Of a DNA stretch of 64,000 nt, positions 1 to 13,490 are shown piece after piece (the stretch's first letter is position 1; each line of letters begins with the position of its first letter). The stretch is from contig JAQFVV010000049.1 of the NCBI GenBank assembly GCA_028023455.1, forward strand, positions 4,437,649 through 4,501,648, in the 5' to 3' direction. The notes beneath the pieces were generated by a model. It was not told the DNA's origin. It saw only the letters and a program-made list of their open reading frames with translations, and made no database searches. The stretch is from Epiperipatus broadwayi (lineage: Eukaryota > Onychophora > Udeonychophora > Euonychophora > Peripatidae). Position numbers and translations under genes: made by a program.

Positions 1-2407
1 GTGTGTATATGCGTGTGTGCAGGTGCTATAAAATAAGTCACAAAAATATTTAATTTAAAGAAGAAACAGTTTTCTTTGATTAATTAAGAGTTATTGTTTT
101 ATTTTTTTTTTAAAGGAGTTTTTTTTTTTTTAATAGGATCTTTTAAAACCGAAAATGAATAAAAATTGTTTTTGTTGATTAGAAAACCCTCTTAGGTCAC
201 TCTAAAAAGAAAATTTGTTTGTTGAAACATTAATTAGGTTTTTCAGTCACTCAAAGTAGCTGTGTTTACCATTAGATTCAGTTACAGTTTGATGAAATTT
301 TCTAATTTACAGGATGTAATAGCATTTCCAAGTATCTGATAGTAGCGCACAGACAGCCGTCTGAAGTTCTGTCACTGATAGCTCTATTTAACTCATTTTT
401 CAGATGCCAGATAAGAATTGAATCAGGTGAGTGAGGTGAAAATTCAATAATGATAAATCAATCAAACTGATTTGAAATAGTTTACTTTATTTCAAGATTA
501 ACAACTATTACCAAGTAGAAAATAGTCAAACAAATTAAGAAAGTTTTAGATTTTTATTATATATTCTTGATGATGTAAACTACAAACTCTACAATTATCC
601 TAAATATTGATGATGGAATAAATTGCATTAGACGATGGTCAGCCATACCTATCCCAAAAACTGTGAATTATGACTTGATTAAGTATTCTCAATGTTTAAC
701 AGCAAAAATCTTTGCATATATATATAAAGATTAAGCAATATAATGTAAAAAGTATGTAATCATTCGTATCAATTCTTATTATACTATAAGTATATACTAA
801 GCGTTAATTTAATTATTATAAATTTGCTTCCAATGTAATGCTTACTTTATAAATATTAAGCTATTTGCTAGTTTGTTTTAAAGTTTGAAAATAATCATAA
901 TCAAATATACATACAAATGTTATTAAAACTTTTTTTTCCTAAAAATTGAAATTATTTTGCAATAAATGGGGTCGAATTCTGTCCATATTGAATTCCATTA
1001 TTATATCTCACATTTAACAAATGTATATGTAAACATTAATTATAAAAAGTTTCGATTCAAATGATTAAATTTCCAGCTTATTAAAGAATAGCTATTGGAT
1101 GTGTATTTTATTGATGATAAAATCAACACTAGGAAAATCCTTCTATATGTTCCAAATGTTATGACCTAGCAAAAATACGTAAAACTAACATTCAACTCCA
1201 TCCATTGTTAATGCCTTAAGATCATCTACTCAGGAGCTTAGGAAGATACATAGCACATCAAATACAGCCAATTATTCCATTACAAAATCATACATAAACA
1301 ACATAGCTGACTTTATTTATATGATTAGTAATTAAAAATCATATCAAACAATTCCTTTTGATTTTAATATTATTTCATTGTTTACTAACATACCAATTTC
1401 TAAATGACCTCAAGATTTGTCTTTTTAATATTATTTTTCCTCACAATGATTAATTCCCCAAACAAGTAATGGAACTTATCTCCTGCCTCCAATATTTTTA
1501 TCAATTTATTCATGGAAAAATGTAAAGCAGGAGCTTTAAAATTAACATTATACAATTCATCTACCTGGCTCAGGTATATCAATGACACATTTGTTATTTG
1601 GTTATATGGGAAAGAAAAATGACCTATTAATGCATATTAATAGCCTACACTCTTAAATTAGCTTCACTATGCAAATGAAAAAGAATGAAAATTTTATTTT
1701 TCTTGGTGTTCTTGTTTTTAAAATTAAAAATAATATTTTGACACTTGCACATGCTGATAGGTATCTAAAGGTATCATCTCATCATTATACAACATCTTCA
1801 AAAGGGCATTCATACTTCCAAAGATATCAACATTATAAAAAGATCAAATATCTATGTGATGTCTTATTAATGTACAGTTACAATACTGTCACTATAAATA
1901 GAACAATTTATATCATATTAGTAAACAGTGACAACACTATTACTATAAATGGTGTAATGCACAATTCAACTACCCCCAATAAGTAAATGCTTTTTCTAGA
2001 GTATACATTTTTTATACATAAAGAACTACTGATGAAATTGGATAAGTATTGAGATGCTGCAACATAAAAACAACATTTTTCAAAGAACAAATCTTAAGAA
2101 TATCTGACCATACCTAAGGATTTAATATTTCTGGAGGCTTAAGGAATCATTAGCTTTTATATGGCATGTGCCCAACAATGAACATAGCCAGGAATAATCA
2201 TCGTATGAGTGATCAAAGAGATTAACACATGAATGCAATTAAAACTGTCAACATCTTCAGCACTTGCTTTCTATATTTTAGACACTGACCATCACACAGA
2301 TTTTCCATATACTGAAATCATATCCACATACAACAATCATATTAAGGCATATATACAGAGGTTATAGAAATATTACACAAAAAAATAACCAAACAAGTTG
2401 CATTAAC
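1..2407. other. AT-rich non-coding stretch, nothing recognised
   Basis: No open frame here exceeds about 105 codons and none shows a recognisable domain or a run of conserved motifs. The first 20 bases are a short GT/AT-alternating tract. Poly-T and poly-A runs are frequent. I see no RNA gene, tandem array or paired inverted repeat. Confidence 0.5.
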
Positions 2408-3151
2408 AAAAACATGTAAATATTAATTCTTATTAAGTGTGATGTCAGCATGTAATACTTATATAAGGCTAAAACCTTAATACATGCACCTTGAGTGCTT
2501 AATTTTAGCAAGAGAGACCTCTACAAATCATAATGCAAGATTTGATTTTATAATGATAAGAGGGACCCTCTTATCTCTAACCTATTTTTCTTAATTGTAT
2601 AGGCAAATCTAAAGCATTTTGATTTCGAAGCATGAAACTCATAAATACTTCAGTCATTAAGTCCACTATTTCTATTAAACATTAACATTCATGAAATCTT
2701 TCGATTTACAACGAGTCAATATTCAGTTATTAAATTTAGAAATATTTTTTTTTTGTAGAGGTCTCTTTTGCTAAAATTAAGCACTCAAGGCACATGTACT
2801 AATGTTTTAGCGTTATATAAATATTATGTGCTGACATCACGCTTAATAAGAATTAATTTTTACAACTTTAAATTGCTTCAAAATATTTCTAAATTTAATA
2901 TCTGAATATTGACTTATTGTAAATCAAAAGATTTCATGAATATTAATGTTTAATAAAAATAGTGGACTTAATCAGTGAAGAATTTATTAGCTTCATGCTC
3001 CCAAATCAAAATGCTTTAGATTTGCCTATATAATTAAGAAAAATAGATTAGAGATAAGAGGGTCCCTCTTATCTTTATAAAGTCAAATCTTGCATTATGA
3101 TTTGTAGAGGTCTCTCTTGCTAAAATTAAGCACTCAAGGTGCATGTACTAA
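2408..3151. repeat. Foldback repeat, family C (349-bp period, inverted)
   Basis: The left part (about 2408-2748) reads as one unit. The right part (about 2757-3151) is its reverse complement, arranged as about 1.15 tandem units: the motif gaggtctc...gctaaaattaagc occurs at 2758 and again at 3107, giving a 349-bp period. The arms therefore pair 2480-2748 with 2884-3151, and 2408-2525 with 2757-2870. Each arm also carries a nearly self-complementary 21-mer centred on gagggaccctc (2555-2575) or gagggtccctc (3053-3073). The tandem-plus-inverted topology is the same as in ribozyme families A and R at 13.3-15.6 kb, but I found no hammerhead core in this unit. Arm divergence suggests an old insertion. 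No open reading frame of interest. Confidence 0.8.
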
Positions 3152-3367
3152 CATGATAAAAAATACTAATTGTATAGAAAATTTTCTTCAACAAATAAAT
3201 ACTAATATAAAAAAAAACACTACAAAATTTAAGTCAAACTGAATGACTATGTGATACAATTATCTTTGCAACAATCACATGATAATTGTATTTTATTAAG
3301 TTGGGGGCAAGTGCTATCTTATGAGAATGTCTATATTTTACTGTTATTTTATTTTATTAAACATAGT

Positions 3368-3424
3368 TAACCTGAAACGATTTATAATATATATAACCTG
3401 AAACGATTTATAATATATATATAA
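3368..3424. repeat. 26-bp tandem duplication
   Basis: A 26-bp unit beginning taacctgaaacg is present twice head to tail (3368 and 3394), the second copy running into a short TA tract. Probably replication slippage. Confidence 0.8.
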
Positions 3425-3446
3425 TACACTGAGCCTTAATTCAAAT

Positions 3447-3930
3447 GCAACACAATCAAAACAAGAAACAAGAAGGTGAAACAGCTATTATAATTTGTAT
3501 TCCTTTTATAAAAGAATTAACAGACAATATTGATCATATTTTAAGACATTATTATATAAAAACAGCATAAACCACTTATTAAAAAATTACTAGTATTCTA
3601 TCCAAGCCTAAAGATTCAATATCTCATGAAACTCATGGAATTTATAAAATTCTATGTAACATTTGTAAAACTTCTTATATAGGCATGAACAAACATAGAA
3701 TCAATTCTAAAAAAAATGAACCTATTAATGCAGTTAAAAACATTTCATCAGCAGCACTATCCGTTCTATAAATACAAGTCATAGCACTTATTAATTTTTA
3801 ATGCAAAAATACTATCTAGATGTGACACCAACAATGTCAGGCTAGAGACACCAATGACAGCTTTAAAATGCCAGATGGTATCAACAAATGTAATGATGCT
3901 TGCAAATTACCTTCTATTTGTTTTTTTATC
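3447..3930 (+). pseudogene. Penelope-like element remnant, GIY-YIG endonuclease end
   Basis: Read in the frame starting at 3472, the translation has the hallmark layout of the C-terminal part of Penelope-like retroelement proteins: an IPFIKELTDNIDHILR-type segment, then a PKD segment, then GIYKILCNICKTSYIG, which is the GIY...YIG endonuclease motif with its paired cysteines, followed by an arginine-containing stretch. Two in-frame stops lie between the first and second segments (near 3566 and 3578). Homology continues after a frameshift at about 3800, where a different frame reads AKILSRCDT, matching the region downstream of the nuclease core. In this family the protein carries reverse transcriptase plus GIY-YIG nuclease and nicks target DNA for priming. 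No reverse transcriptase domain is recognisable upstream, so this is a 5'-truncated, dead copy. It matters because enzymes of this class are the proposed helpers of animal retrozymes such as families A and R. Confidence 0.8.
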
Positions 3931-5274
3931 TCATTAATCTAAATAATTTCTTGCATTTATTAGTTCTGTTTTCTATTAATAGAATGTTCATTACTGTTAT
4001 ACATCACTGGTTACAATGCCTATACAATGATTTAACAATATTTATTAATCGTTTGATAACCAGTGTGACCTGGTCGAAATGTTGCTTTATATATTTATAC
4101 TTTATAATAAATTATACATGGATGTAAAAGTTAGCATGACATTATTTGTTACTGGTTTGAAAGCTTATAAAAAAATAGAGTATAATGTAGAAAAGTTGAC
4201 AGTTGAGTTGATTGGTTACACACATACAGACATTGTTCACATTCATAATTTGCCTATATACCATTTTTTCATACCCATAATTTCAAAATTAGCAACAGAA
4301 CAATAAATGTAATTTATCATAGCTTGGTGCTTTTTAGTCATTTTATCACATTGACAAACAACATTCCTATATAAATATTTTTTCCTTTTTTAAAAATTTG
4401 AAAATAGATTCTCATATTAATATTGCAAACACATATACAGATATATTAAAATTACAATTTTTCATTACTGACTAATAATTCATAAAATTTAAAAAAATCT
4501 TAAACACAAATGAAAAATGGAATTAATGGATGACAGCCTTACTTAGGTCCACCTTCCAAGTAGCATGCAAAATAAATTATCTCATTTAAAAATCATATTT
4601 TATCTTAATGAATTTCCGATTAAAAATAGCAAAAAAAAAAATTCAATACAAATCTATTAAGATGAATCCTAGTTGTATTATTGAAATAACTGTATAAGAA
4701 CAAAGGAGGTAAAATTTTCTAGTTCTCAAAATAAAAAATGACTACATAATATTGGCAATCATGAAATACCTGGCTGCCAGATATATCCATTGCATAGCAA
4801 AATTTCTTGCATAAAACACATATTCAACTTAGCATTGAAAATATATGAAAGTCAATAATAGAAATCTTCTATAATTAAAATGATCCATACAATGTTTATG
4901 TAATTGTGCATCAGGAGATTCATCAATATTTGAATAATGTGTATCTTTTAAACTTTTTTGAATTTGCAATGTTTATTGGAAGGATACACTTGAAATATGT
5001 TATGGCTACTTTTGTAACAAATCATGATCTAAAACAAACTACTTCTATTGATGATCATTTAAATGATATTGAAATTATAATTTAGAGAGATGAATTTTAT
5101 ATGTGCAATATTTACAAAATTCTAAATTTACATTGGTATTTCATTCTTCTTGCAGATTTTTCTACACTTTCTGTATTTATAGATTCGAATTCTCATAATA
5201 ATTTTTTAAAATATATAAATGAGGATCAAGTAGGTGGTCTATATTTAGAATGGGTATAAAATCAGTAACAAATT
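3931..5274. other. AT-rich non-coding stretch, nothing recognised
   Basis: Two overlapping 75-codon frames at 3900-4306 have no recognisable motif and biased low-complexity composition. I see no repeat match to other parts of the window and no RNA gene. Confidence 0.4.
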
Positions 5275-5580
5275 TCTCACAAATAGTGCTAGATAGTTCA
5301 AATTATAGTAATCAATATATGTTAAAAGATTGTGACAATTAATTCCTATTCAAAGCCTTCTCATGCAATATTCTCAGATTAGTTTTTTCCTTATGACTTT
5401 CATCAATGAGGAGTTTTGGATTACACCTGCATCTTTAGATTTAGGTATAATGTACCCCTTTAGTTTTCACATATTACCTTTCTTGGTTAACTATAAAGCT
5501 ATCAGTCAAAAACATTAACATGCACGAATGTGAATATCTTTTTTCTTATTTTCAACATAAACCAAGTTGAATAAGTCTTA
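5275..5580 (-). repeat. Decayed copy of ribozyme repeat family R (R1)
   Basis: This stretch aligns along its length, with many substitutions and small gaps, to the R unit at 14.4-15.6 kb: the agtaatcaat segment, the ribozyme region, the taggtata...taatgtaccc segment (cctagatc...taatgcaaccc in R) and the actataaagctatcag segment all occur in order. On the minus strand the hammerhead region (5363-5421) has UUGAUGA in place of CUGAUGA and an expanded adenine run after the GAAA position. The core cytosine needed for catalysis is therefore lost. It is the oldest R copy in the window. Confidence 0.7.
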
Positions 5581-7554
5581 GAATACACAACTCTATAATT
5601 GAAAGGTATTCTGAAACAAAATGTGATTTAAGAAAAGCTAACTTGTATTCTGGTTATCTTGAATAAAAGTAGTAATAGATTTTTTTCCAGCTCCATCTTG
5701 CTATAATAGATAAATTCACAACAACTATAGCTAAAGAATTAATCTTTCATGGCCAAAACAATTGATTCTATGTTGGAACAAAACAATCAGTACCTTTTAT
5801 ACCAAGTTTTATATAATAGAGATATGAACATTTTTGAAAACTTGTAAAAATCACTGAATGTTGCTTGAAAAAAATGAAAAGAGAATACATGGATGCAAAA
5901 CTCTTGTCAAGTTGGGCTAAGCTTGATGGAAATAATACCATTAAAATTTTCCATATATTTTTATTATATATATATATATATTTTATGTGCATGAAAAAAA
6001 ATATAATTAACCTTTTCTTGATTATATGCATTTATAATTTTAATTATAAATTAATTTCATATCTAATTATACTATAGTGAGAGTGAACTATAAATGAATA
6101 TTATATGATGTTAATTGCTGTTATAAATTATTTTTTATTTTAAATTACCACAAATAAATTAATGTTTATTTTAGTAAGTTTATATTGTCATTAATCTAGG
6201 TGTTTTGATTTATTATTGCATGAATCATTATAAAAATATTTTATCATATCTTATGGTACATCATCACATATTATATCTCATTATCAAGTAAAACCTGGTA
6301 CCCTTTATAAATTTATGAGTCCATTGTACATATGAACTATTATAAAGTCATTTGTGATCAACTCATTTATTTATTAGTTATATTTTAAATTGCCTAAATA
6401 TGACATTTACTTGCTATATTTAAATTTCCCAAATATGTAATACATAAGTAGAGAAAACCATTTGGTTCATGATTCTATGAGACACTTGCATGGCCAAATG
6501 GCCATGCTCAGTTATAATATTTCATTGTATTCATGATTATCCAAATATGCAAAGCTATTCAGTGAACAACACTTATTTTAGTTTCATATTTTGGTAGTCT
6601 TTATTAGTTTCCTTTGCAAAATATATTAAATTAAATAATGTTAATTACTAGATCACTTACTCAGCTTGCATAATGTTTTAATGATGGTTGCTTAATTGTA
6701 TTATAAATGAAAAGTTTATTTAATTTAATACAGGAAAACAAATCTATTACATTTTTATATTTATATTAATATCTTTATATTTATATTAATATGTAGTATT
6801 ATTTCTGCATGTACTTTTTTTTTTCTGCTATCAAAACCACTAATTTTTTTTGATAGTTTTTATTATTATTAAATTTTCAAAATTTTGATCTGTTTAATCA
6901 TAGGTCATTTTCAAAATTTTAATATATATATATTGAAATTATATTCATACACTTTTAAAACATTCTTACTGTTAAATATAAAACTATTAAAAACAATGTT
7001 TTCTATAACAGAAACAAAAATATACATACATTAATAATATTACATTATAATTATACCATTGAAGTAGAGGCAATTTCAATAGCTTGTAGCAAGTGTGTTT
7101 GAAGTAGTTCATTTAAAAAATTATTTATAAAAATATATGTTTATATATTTAAATATGAAAATGTTAGCAAAAATAGTTGCTCAGGAATTAGAGTCATGTT
7201 TGAGATACATGTATACATTAATGGCATTTTAATTGGCCAGACAATTTTTTCCCCAATTTTGTCATTCGGAAATCAAATTGAAATCATTTCTCCACAATTC
7301 TACTATACTAACTATGCAAATAAATAAAAGCAAAAAAATAATGTAACTTTTAATGGCAGATATATATTGCATCCATGCTATTTATCACATTCGTTTTAAA
7401 TATAATTTTAAAATATCTACTTTAAAAAATAATTATATTAGTCTATATTATTTTATATTAATTTTGTGAGTAGAATGGGTTTAAACTTGTTAGATGAAAA
7501 GTTTATAAAGAGATTTAGAGTATTTTAAAATTTTTTTGACATAATTTAAATGAT
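5581..7554. other. AT-rich non-coding stretch, nothing recognised
   Basis: Only short frames (at most 87 codons), low-complexity TA tracts and a 20-bp direct duplication near 6758-6790 (atctttatatttatattaat twice). No conserved protein motif or RNA gene seen. Confidence 0.4.
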
Positions 7555-7567
7555 AAAAGTAATATAT

Positions 7568-7672
7568 GTCTTGCATTGGTGGTTGAGAGGTCAGCGCGAC
7601 TGCCTTGCATTGGCAGGCAGTTGCCCAGGTTGTGGGTTCGCGTCCTGGCCGATGCTATGACATTTTTTTAAA
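7568..7672 (+). mobile_element. Short tRNA-Gly-derived SINE, copy 1
   Basis: A tRNA-like body at 7573-7655 has a 7-bp acceptor helix (GCATTGG with CCGATGC, one G-U pair) and a pol III B box GGTTCGCGTCC. The body resembles tRNA-Gly with about 12 extra bases around the anticodon arm. It is followed by TATGACAT and a T/A-rich tail. The direct repeats aaaagtaatatat (7555-7567) and aaaagtaatgtat (7673-7685) match at 12 of 13 positions and are a target-site duplication. Two sister copies on the minus strand (18.6 and 55.1 kb) share the GCATTGGTG start and ATGACAT end. The element is barely longer than a tRNA and has no extra body, so it must borrow its retrotransposition enzyme. Confidence 0.85.
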
Positions 7673-8180
7673 AAAAGTAATGTATTTTATTTTAAAAATG
7701 GGGTTAACTTACCAAAATGCAGCCTAACATCCCTTACTTTTCAGCATTTTCTGATGTTTTCTTTGTCCCACACATCAAAATAAATATATGATAAAATGAT
7801 TATTACTTATCAAAAAATATTTTTGTTTACTACTGAAATAAATTTTAAATCTTCACATTTTGTTTCTGTAAATATTAAAAAAATGAGATTGCAATCAAAA
7901 CAAAGACGTTACACATCATCATTTTTAGAAAGATTATTTTCAGTTTATAAAGTCAACAAAATATTTTTTATTTCTGATTATTTTTAAAACATTGAAATTA
8001 ATAATTATTTATTTCTCTTATATCTAATGAATTATGCTTTAAAAGCTTAAATTTTTTAAATATTTATTGCAAAATTACGATATTTTCTTGATATTTTCTT
8101 ACTCATAAATATACAGCAGATTGTTTTTGTCATAGCTACTTTTCTAATTTGCTTCAGGCCATATTTACATTAGCTTCTAA

Positions 8181-8360
8181 TAATAGTTTTAACAAGGCTG
8201 TAAACCTTAGCAATGAGCGTCTGAAAAAATCGTCACTAGGGACCTCTGTAGGTCTTTAAAACACATGCTTACGCTATAAGCATGTGTTTTAAAGACCTAC
8301 AGAGGTCCCTAGTGACATTTTTCAGCGCTCATTGTAGTTTCAGCTGTTAAAACTATTACT
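8181..8360. repeat. Long near-perfect hairpin (foldback element)
   Basis: The arms 8211-8271 and 8277-8334 pair almost perfectly around a 5-base loop; both contain the sequence agggacctctgtaggtcttt or its complement. The only disturbances are a small indel near the base. A weaker outer helix extends the palindrome to 8181-8360 (aatagttttaac against gttaaaactatt). The high arm identity points to a recent insertion or to selection on the duplex. It could be a MITE-like foldback element or a precursor of double-stranded RNA; no coding capacity. Confidence 0.85.
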
Positions 8361-11300
8361 GAAATTATAGTGAGGTTTAATAAAATTTATAATTAGCTTC
8401 TAATATAATGTTATATTTTTGAAAATAAAGTATTTCAAGTCAAAATAAGTTATTAATAAGTTTTATTTCTTCATGTCTAATAAATATAGTGCAAATTATT
8501 TTTAAAAAAATATTTAAAACTGTAATAAAATTGCAAATAAACACATTTTTGTGTCATTGGAAACTGCAATGTTGTCAAATGTCGAACATTTTACAGCCTT
8601 GGCAATAGACAATGGCTAAACATGTAAAAGCAAGAATTTTGAATTTCCCACCTTTTAATGTGCAATTTTCAGGAAAAAAATTATTATAGTAAAATATACC
8701 ATTTTAAATGCATTTTAATGTATAATACTTATGAAGAAATTCACTAGGGGGTGAATTGGCTAAAAGACAAAATAATTTGGGTCAACTGGACATAATGTTA
8801 ATTAATATTTATTATATTTAAATGATATAATGTTAAAACAATAGTCTAAGTATAATATTTCTAATATATTTTAAATAATTTTATTTATTTAAGTTATTAT
8901 TTTAAATAATTAGAAATTAAATTACTCTAGAATGTTCTAAAAGTGTCACATGTCTTTTAAAGAGTATGTATTTGTCTTTGAGCTTTCATGTTTTTAGGCA
9001 AAAATATTAATTTTTAGTTTCTTGTTAGTAAAAATTAGAGACATTTAAATGTCCCAAAATAATATTGTGAATTTTATATTAAATGTAACAATTAATTTTT
9101 TTTGTATTGTCTAAATAATATTTTCTATTTTAAAATCAATATTCAGGTTATTAAAAAAATAATTTAATTGTTTAACCTTTTCTCTGGCAAAGCAGCCATA
9201 TTGAATATTTAAAAAATTATGTTAAACCACAAATTTTATCATAACTTAAGTTTGTATTACTCAAAAATGACATAACATATATTGTTTGAAACATCAAACA
9301 CCAAAGAATGTAATTGAGCTGAAAAAAATATAGTCATTGATATTCAAAGTAATAAAAAAAGAATAAAAGTTAATATTTCTAATAATTATTTTTATATTAT
9401 TTTAAAAATTCAAAATTATCATGCATACTTAAAATTATATTCTTGTTAGTCAGTTAATTGGATTAATCATAAAATTTCTAAAAATTGGTGTACTTACCTA
9501 AGGTAATCTATCACTTGAAAACTTTATAGAATAAAGACAATAGTACCTTTCATTTTTCCTAGTAGCCCTTCAAAATGTATTTCCATACAGGGGTTTTCAA
9601 TGATTATGACATTCCTAATATCATCCCTTATAACAAATAGATAATATTGATCAATAATTAGTATAATTTAAATATTATAATAAAAAACTTCAATCATGTT
9701 TGTAATTTATTAAAAATTACTACTAAAACAGTCACTATATACAAAATAAAATGATAAAATAAAAAGTGAATGTAATACTAAATTCATTATAGAGTTAAGC
9801 TTGAGGTACATAAGTTAATAGTTTAGAGTTAGTGCAATGTAGTATTATTTATCCCATCTTTATAGGTTTTGAGGGTTCATATTGCTTCATGGTACTATGA
9901 CCATAAATTTAATAATAGCTTCATAAACTGCCACTTGTCTTTGCATTTGATATCCCAGCTCTGAAATTTACATTGCAGTAATGTATAATTGGCCTAAGTT
10001 TATATACTGTCAAAATGTTTACTTTTAGCATTTGTTTATTTTTATTATTATTAAAATGCAAACAAGATATTATAGAAAAATCTAAATTGGGTCATAATAT
10101 TTGCAAAATATGTTTATCTTTGTCTCATATCACCTAATTCAAATACTGGGCCCAAGCCCACATCATGCCAAAAATGCAGATAATTCACAATATAAATTTA
10201 TACAATCACGAGCTATTTTTTTGATCAGCATATATGTTAGTTTCAATAATAATTTCTCTGTAATAATGAATAATAAAAATATGATCAGTAATGGATGTAG
10301 GTGAGATAAATGCAATGAATAATATGGAGTGAGTGAGAGTGCCACCTTAGAGGGTTTAGCATAAGAATGTTTATTTCAAGATCATTACATGTATACTCTA
10401 TTAATCCCCCCCATTTCATTATAGATTTTTTCATTGATAAGTAAAGCTAAATATATTTAGTGATAGGAGTGTTTAAATAAATGTCTATGTGTTCTGATGC
10501 CATTAACTTTCACTTACAAAATATTTTATATTATTATTATTATATCATTTTGGGTCAGGCATTAACATTAAAAATATGTAAATGATGATCAAGGACATCA
10601 CTATAATGCTACAGATTTGATACAATAAACTTGCTAATGATATATTCTAATTGTATGGATAAATTACAGAGTGAATCTAAAATTAAATGTTGTGTTGCTA
10701 TATGAAATATAAAAATATAGAAAGCTTTTCCTATGATGCAAAAATTCACTAAATGAAAAATCAATCTTAAACCATTTTTCAAACAAGATTTTAATAGGAA
10801 TTTAAATAACCTTTTTAAATCAAGCAAGCAAAAATGATGAAAATCTTCCCGTAATTTGTAATTACAGTAATAATGCTTGCTAATGATCTTATTTAATTAA
10901 TAAATAACACACTTCATGCAAACAATATAAAGATCAAGAAGAAATTATTTTATTTCTTCTTTGGTATTTAATAAGTAAATCACATAAAGAATGTGTAATT
11001 TATATACACATAATAATTAGTGGTTTAATGTCATACTATTTTAGTCACTATTCAAATCTTATATTTACATACATATCCCAATATTGTATTTTTTATTCAG
11101 AATCTTAATCTTTTTATACTATATATATATATAAACATTTATCACCAGTAATGTTTTTCCTTGTACGCGTTATTATTGTTGCCCTAATAACGTAAATGTA
11201 ATCATATTTGCAAATTAAATTATAGAATTATTAAATACAATAAAATAGTATTATAGCAAAACTTTTTCTTAATGATGAATTGTTAATACTTTTATTTTTG

Positions 11301-13323
11301 GTATGATTTTTTTTACAGGTTAATGTTTTTTAAAGAGATTTATTGGAATACAAATATTATACTGTAGATAGTTATTATTAGAATATTTATTTCAATAAAT
11401 GTATTTTCATACCTTCATTTATGTATTAATATTGAAGTTATTATTTTAATAACCAATTGGAAAGATTATTTTATATATATATTTATTTTTCCAAAATAAG
11501 ATTTACTAGATTTTATTATTTTTCCTTTTTTTTTGCAAATGAAGATACCACTAATTTGGGTATTCTACTTTATATCTAAAAAAACAGCAAATATTTTCTT
11601 TATAGGTAGGTTTAACAATAGGTTGGGCAACCTTTTAACTTTTTTTAAATAAAATGATAATGTCATTTATTATCCAAACAATTCATTTATATGTGTGCTA
11701 CTATTCTATTCTACTATAATTATAATCTTCTTAGTAATTTAAAATATACTTTAGCATGTGTAATAATTTTTATATTTCCTTTACGAACAAGAATAATGAT
11801 CTTTTTCTACAAGATATTTGATTTCTTATAATTCTATTTTGTATAGTAACAAAAAAATACAATTTGATAGGTTTAAAATATAATACTTTATAATTCTACA
11901 ATTTTAAAGATAATTTTTCAATATAAACTTTTACCTTTCTCTATAAATATTAATGATTAACTAAATATATATATATATTTTTTTAATTTTTAGATAATTA
12001 GATATACAGATTGAAAGTTAATTCAATGGGATAAAATGTTTATTACAAAAATAATTATTTTTTCTAATATTCTCTCACTATTATATTTAAATTGCCAGTT
12101 GATTTTAAAGGTTTTAAATATTTAGGATTTACCGAATAGTTTTATTATATATGTGAAAATTACACCCACATGCCTCTGTCTAGCATACAAATACATTTTA
12201 ATAGCATCTATAATATTAGTAGCCAAAGGATAGTAAATGTGGGCTATAAGTGAAAAACAATTATTAATTTTCATCAATCAACTATTTACTAGGTTATTAT
12301 AAAGTATTAATATATATATGAACTCAATATATGTGTATGCATACTTTCTATTTTCTCTTGGTTAAATTCTTTCTTTTTTTATTATTTATAAGTAGACCAT
12401 TGGTCTGATATGGAAGTATCCTGTTACATTGCCCACTCTCCTTGGAAATAATAAAAAAATGTTTTGCTGATATTTCCATGAATTTTGGATTTACCCATTT
12501 CTCATTAACTTCTCTTCCATTGATTTTGTGATAAGCAGAATTTTTCCACTAAGATTTTATATCCTTGCATTTAAAAAAATAAAAAAATTCTTATGTTTAG
12601 ATAATTTCAAATGGTTTTTTCAAAAATGTAAACTCTCTTTGGAGTTCTTAAAAATGCTCAGTCACTTATGTAATGGACTAATAGATAAAATTTCTTTTAC
12701 TAGCTATTTATTGATGTTATGCATGTGATTTAACTTCATGGTTCATATGACATTTAAGACATCTTTATAGTCTCATTATTAGCATACTTCTTGATAGTAT
12801 AGATGAATATTATATTAATGCTTTTTGTCTTCTTTCTATACATTTTATGTTCTCTATATGAATCACTAAATTTCCCAATCAAGTACCCACTATTGATGCT
12901 ATAAACTTGACATTATCCCACTGGTTTATTTTTATGTCTGAATTCTAAGTGTCACCTAGATCTTTTGTACTAAGATATTCAGTTATTTGTTCTTTCATAT
13001 TCTATAAGTTGCAAATACAATTTGGTATGTCCAATTATTAAAATAATTTACCTTCCATGGATTATATTTGTTAAATGAAAGGTTGGAAAAATTGGATATA
13101 TTTTATTCTTTGCATGGAACATCTGGTATTGTATTTATTTTCTACTTTGTAACAAAATACAATAGATCTTTGGCAGCTCTATAAAATTCTTTCAAACCAT
13201 TACTAATTCTTTTTTTTTTGGTTAGCACATTTGAAAAAAAAAAATTTCTAGATATTCATGGAATATTTTTAACACCACTATAGAATTTTAAAATCATAAT
13301 GAATTTATGGATTAAACTTGCAT
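8361..13323. other. AT-rich non-coding stretch, nothing recognised
   Basis: Nearly 5 kb with no open frame over 72 codons, no match to the repeat families elsewhere in the window, and no RNA gene that I can see. Composition is strongly AT with short TA and ATT tracts. Confidence 0.4.
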
Positions 13324-13429
13324 CATCTTCATATATAGGGTAAATGAGCACAGACTTTCACATGACCCACCACTCTCCATTCTATTTAATAATACTGATA
13401 CACTCAAGCACATATATGCTGAAAAGATA

Positions 13430-13490
13430 AATAATCACCAATATACATATTTCATGCTAAACCAGCAATCATCAGTTGGTCCAGATTATC
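13430..13490 (-). ncRNA. Type I hammerhead ribozyme, family A copy 1
   Basis: On the minus strand the order is GAUAAUC, UGG bulge, ACCAA (helix I, 5' side), CUGAUGA, helix II (UGCU paired with AGCA, loop GGUUU, with a U-U apposition next to the core), GAA, AUAUGUAU, A, then UUGGU and GAUUAUU (helix I, 3' side). Helix I is 5 bp plus 7 bp around the bulge. Helix III is the nearly self-complementary AUAUGUAU, giving either a tiny hairpin or a dimer. The predicted cleavage is after the A of the AUA triplet, between 13442 and 13441. All core residues of the family are present; the U-U at the base of helix II is a weakness. Confidence 0.75.
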
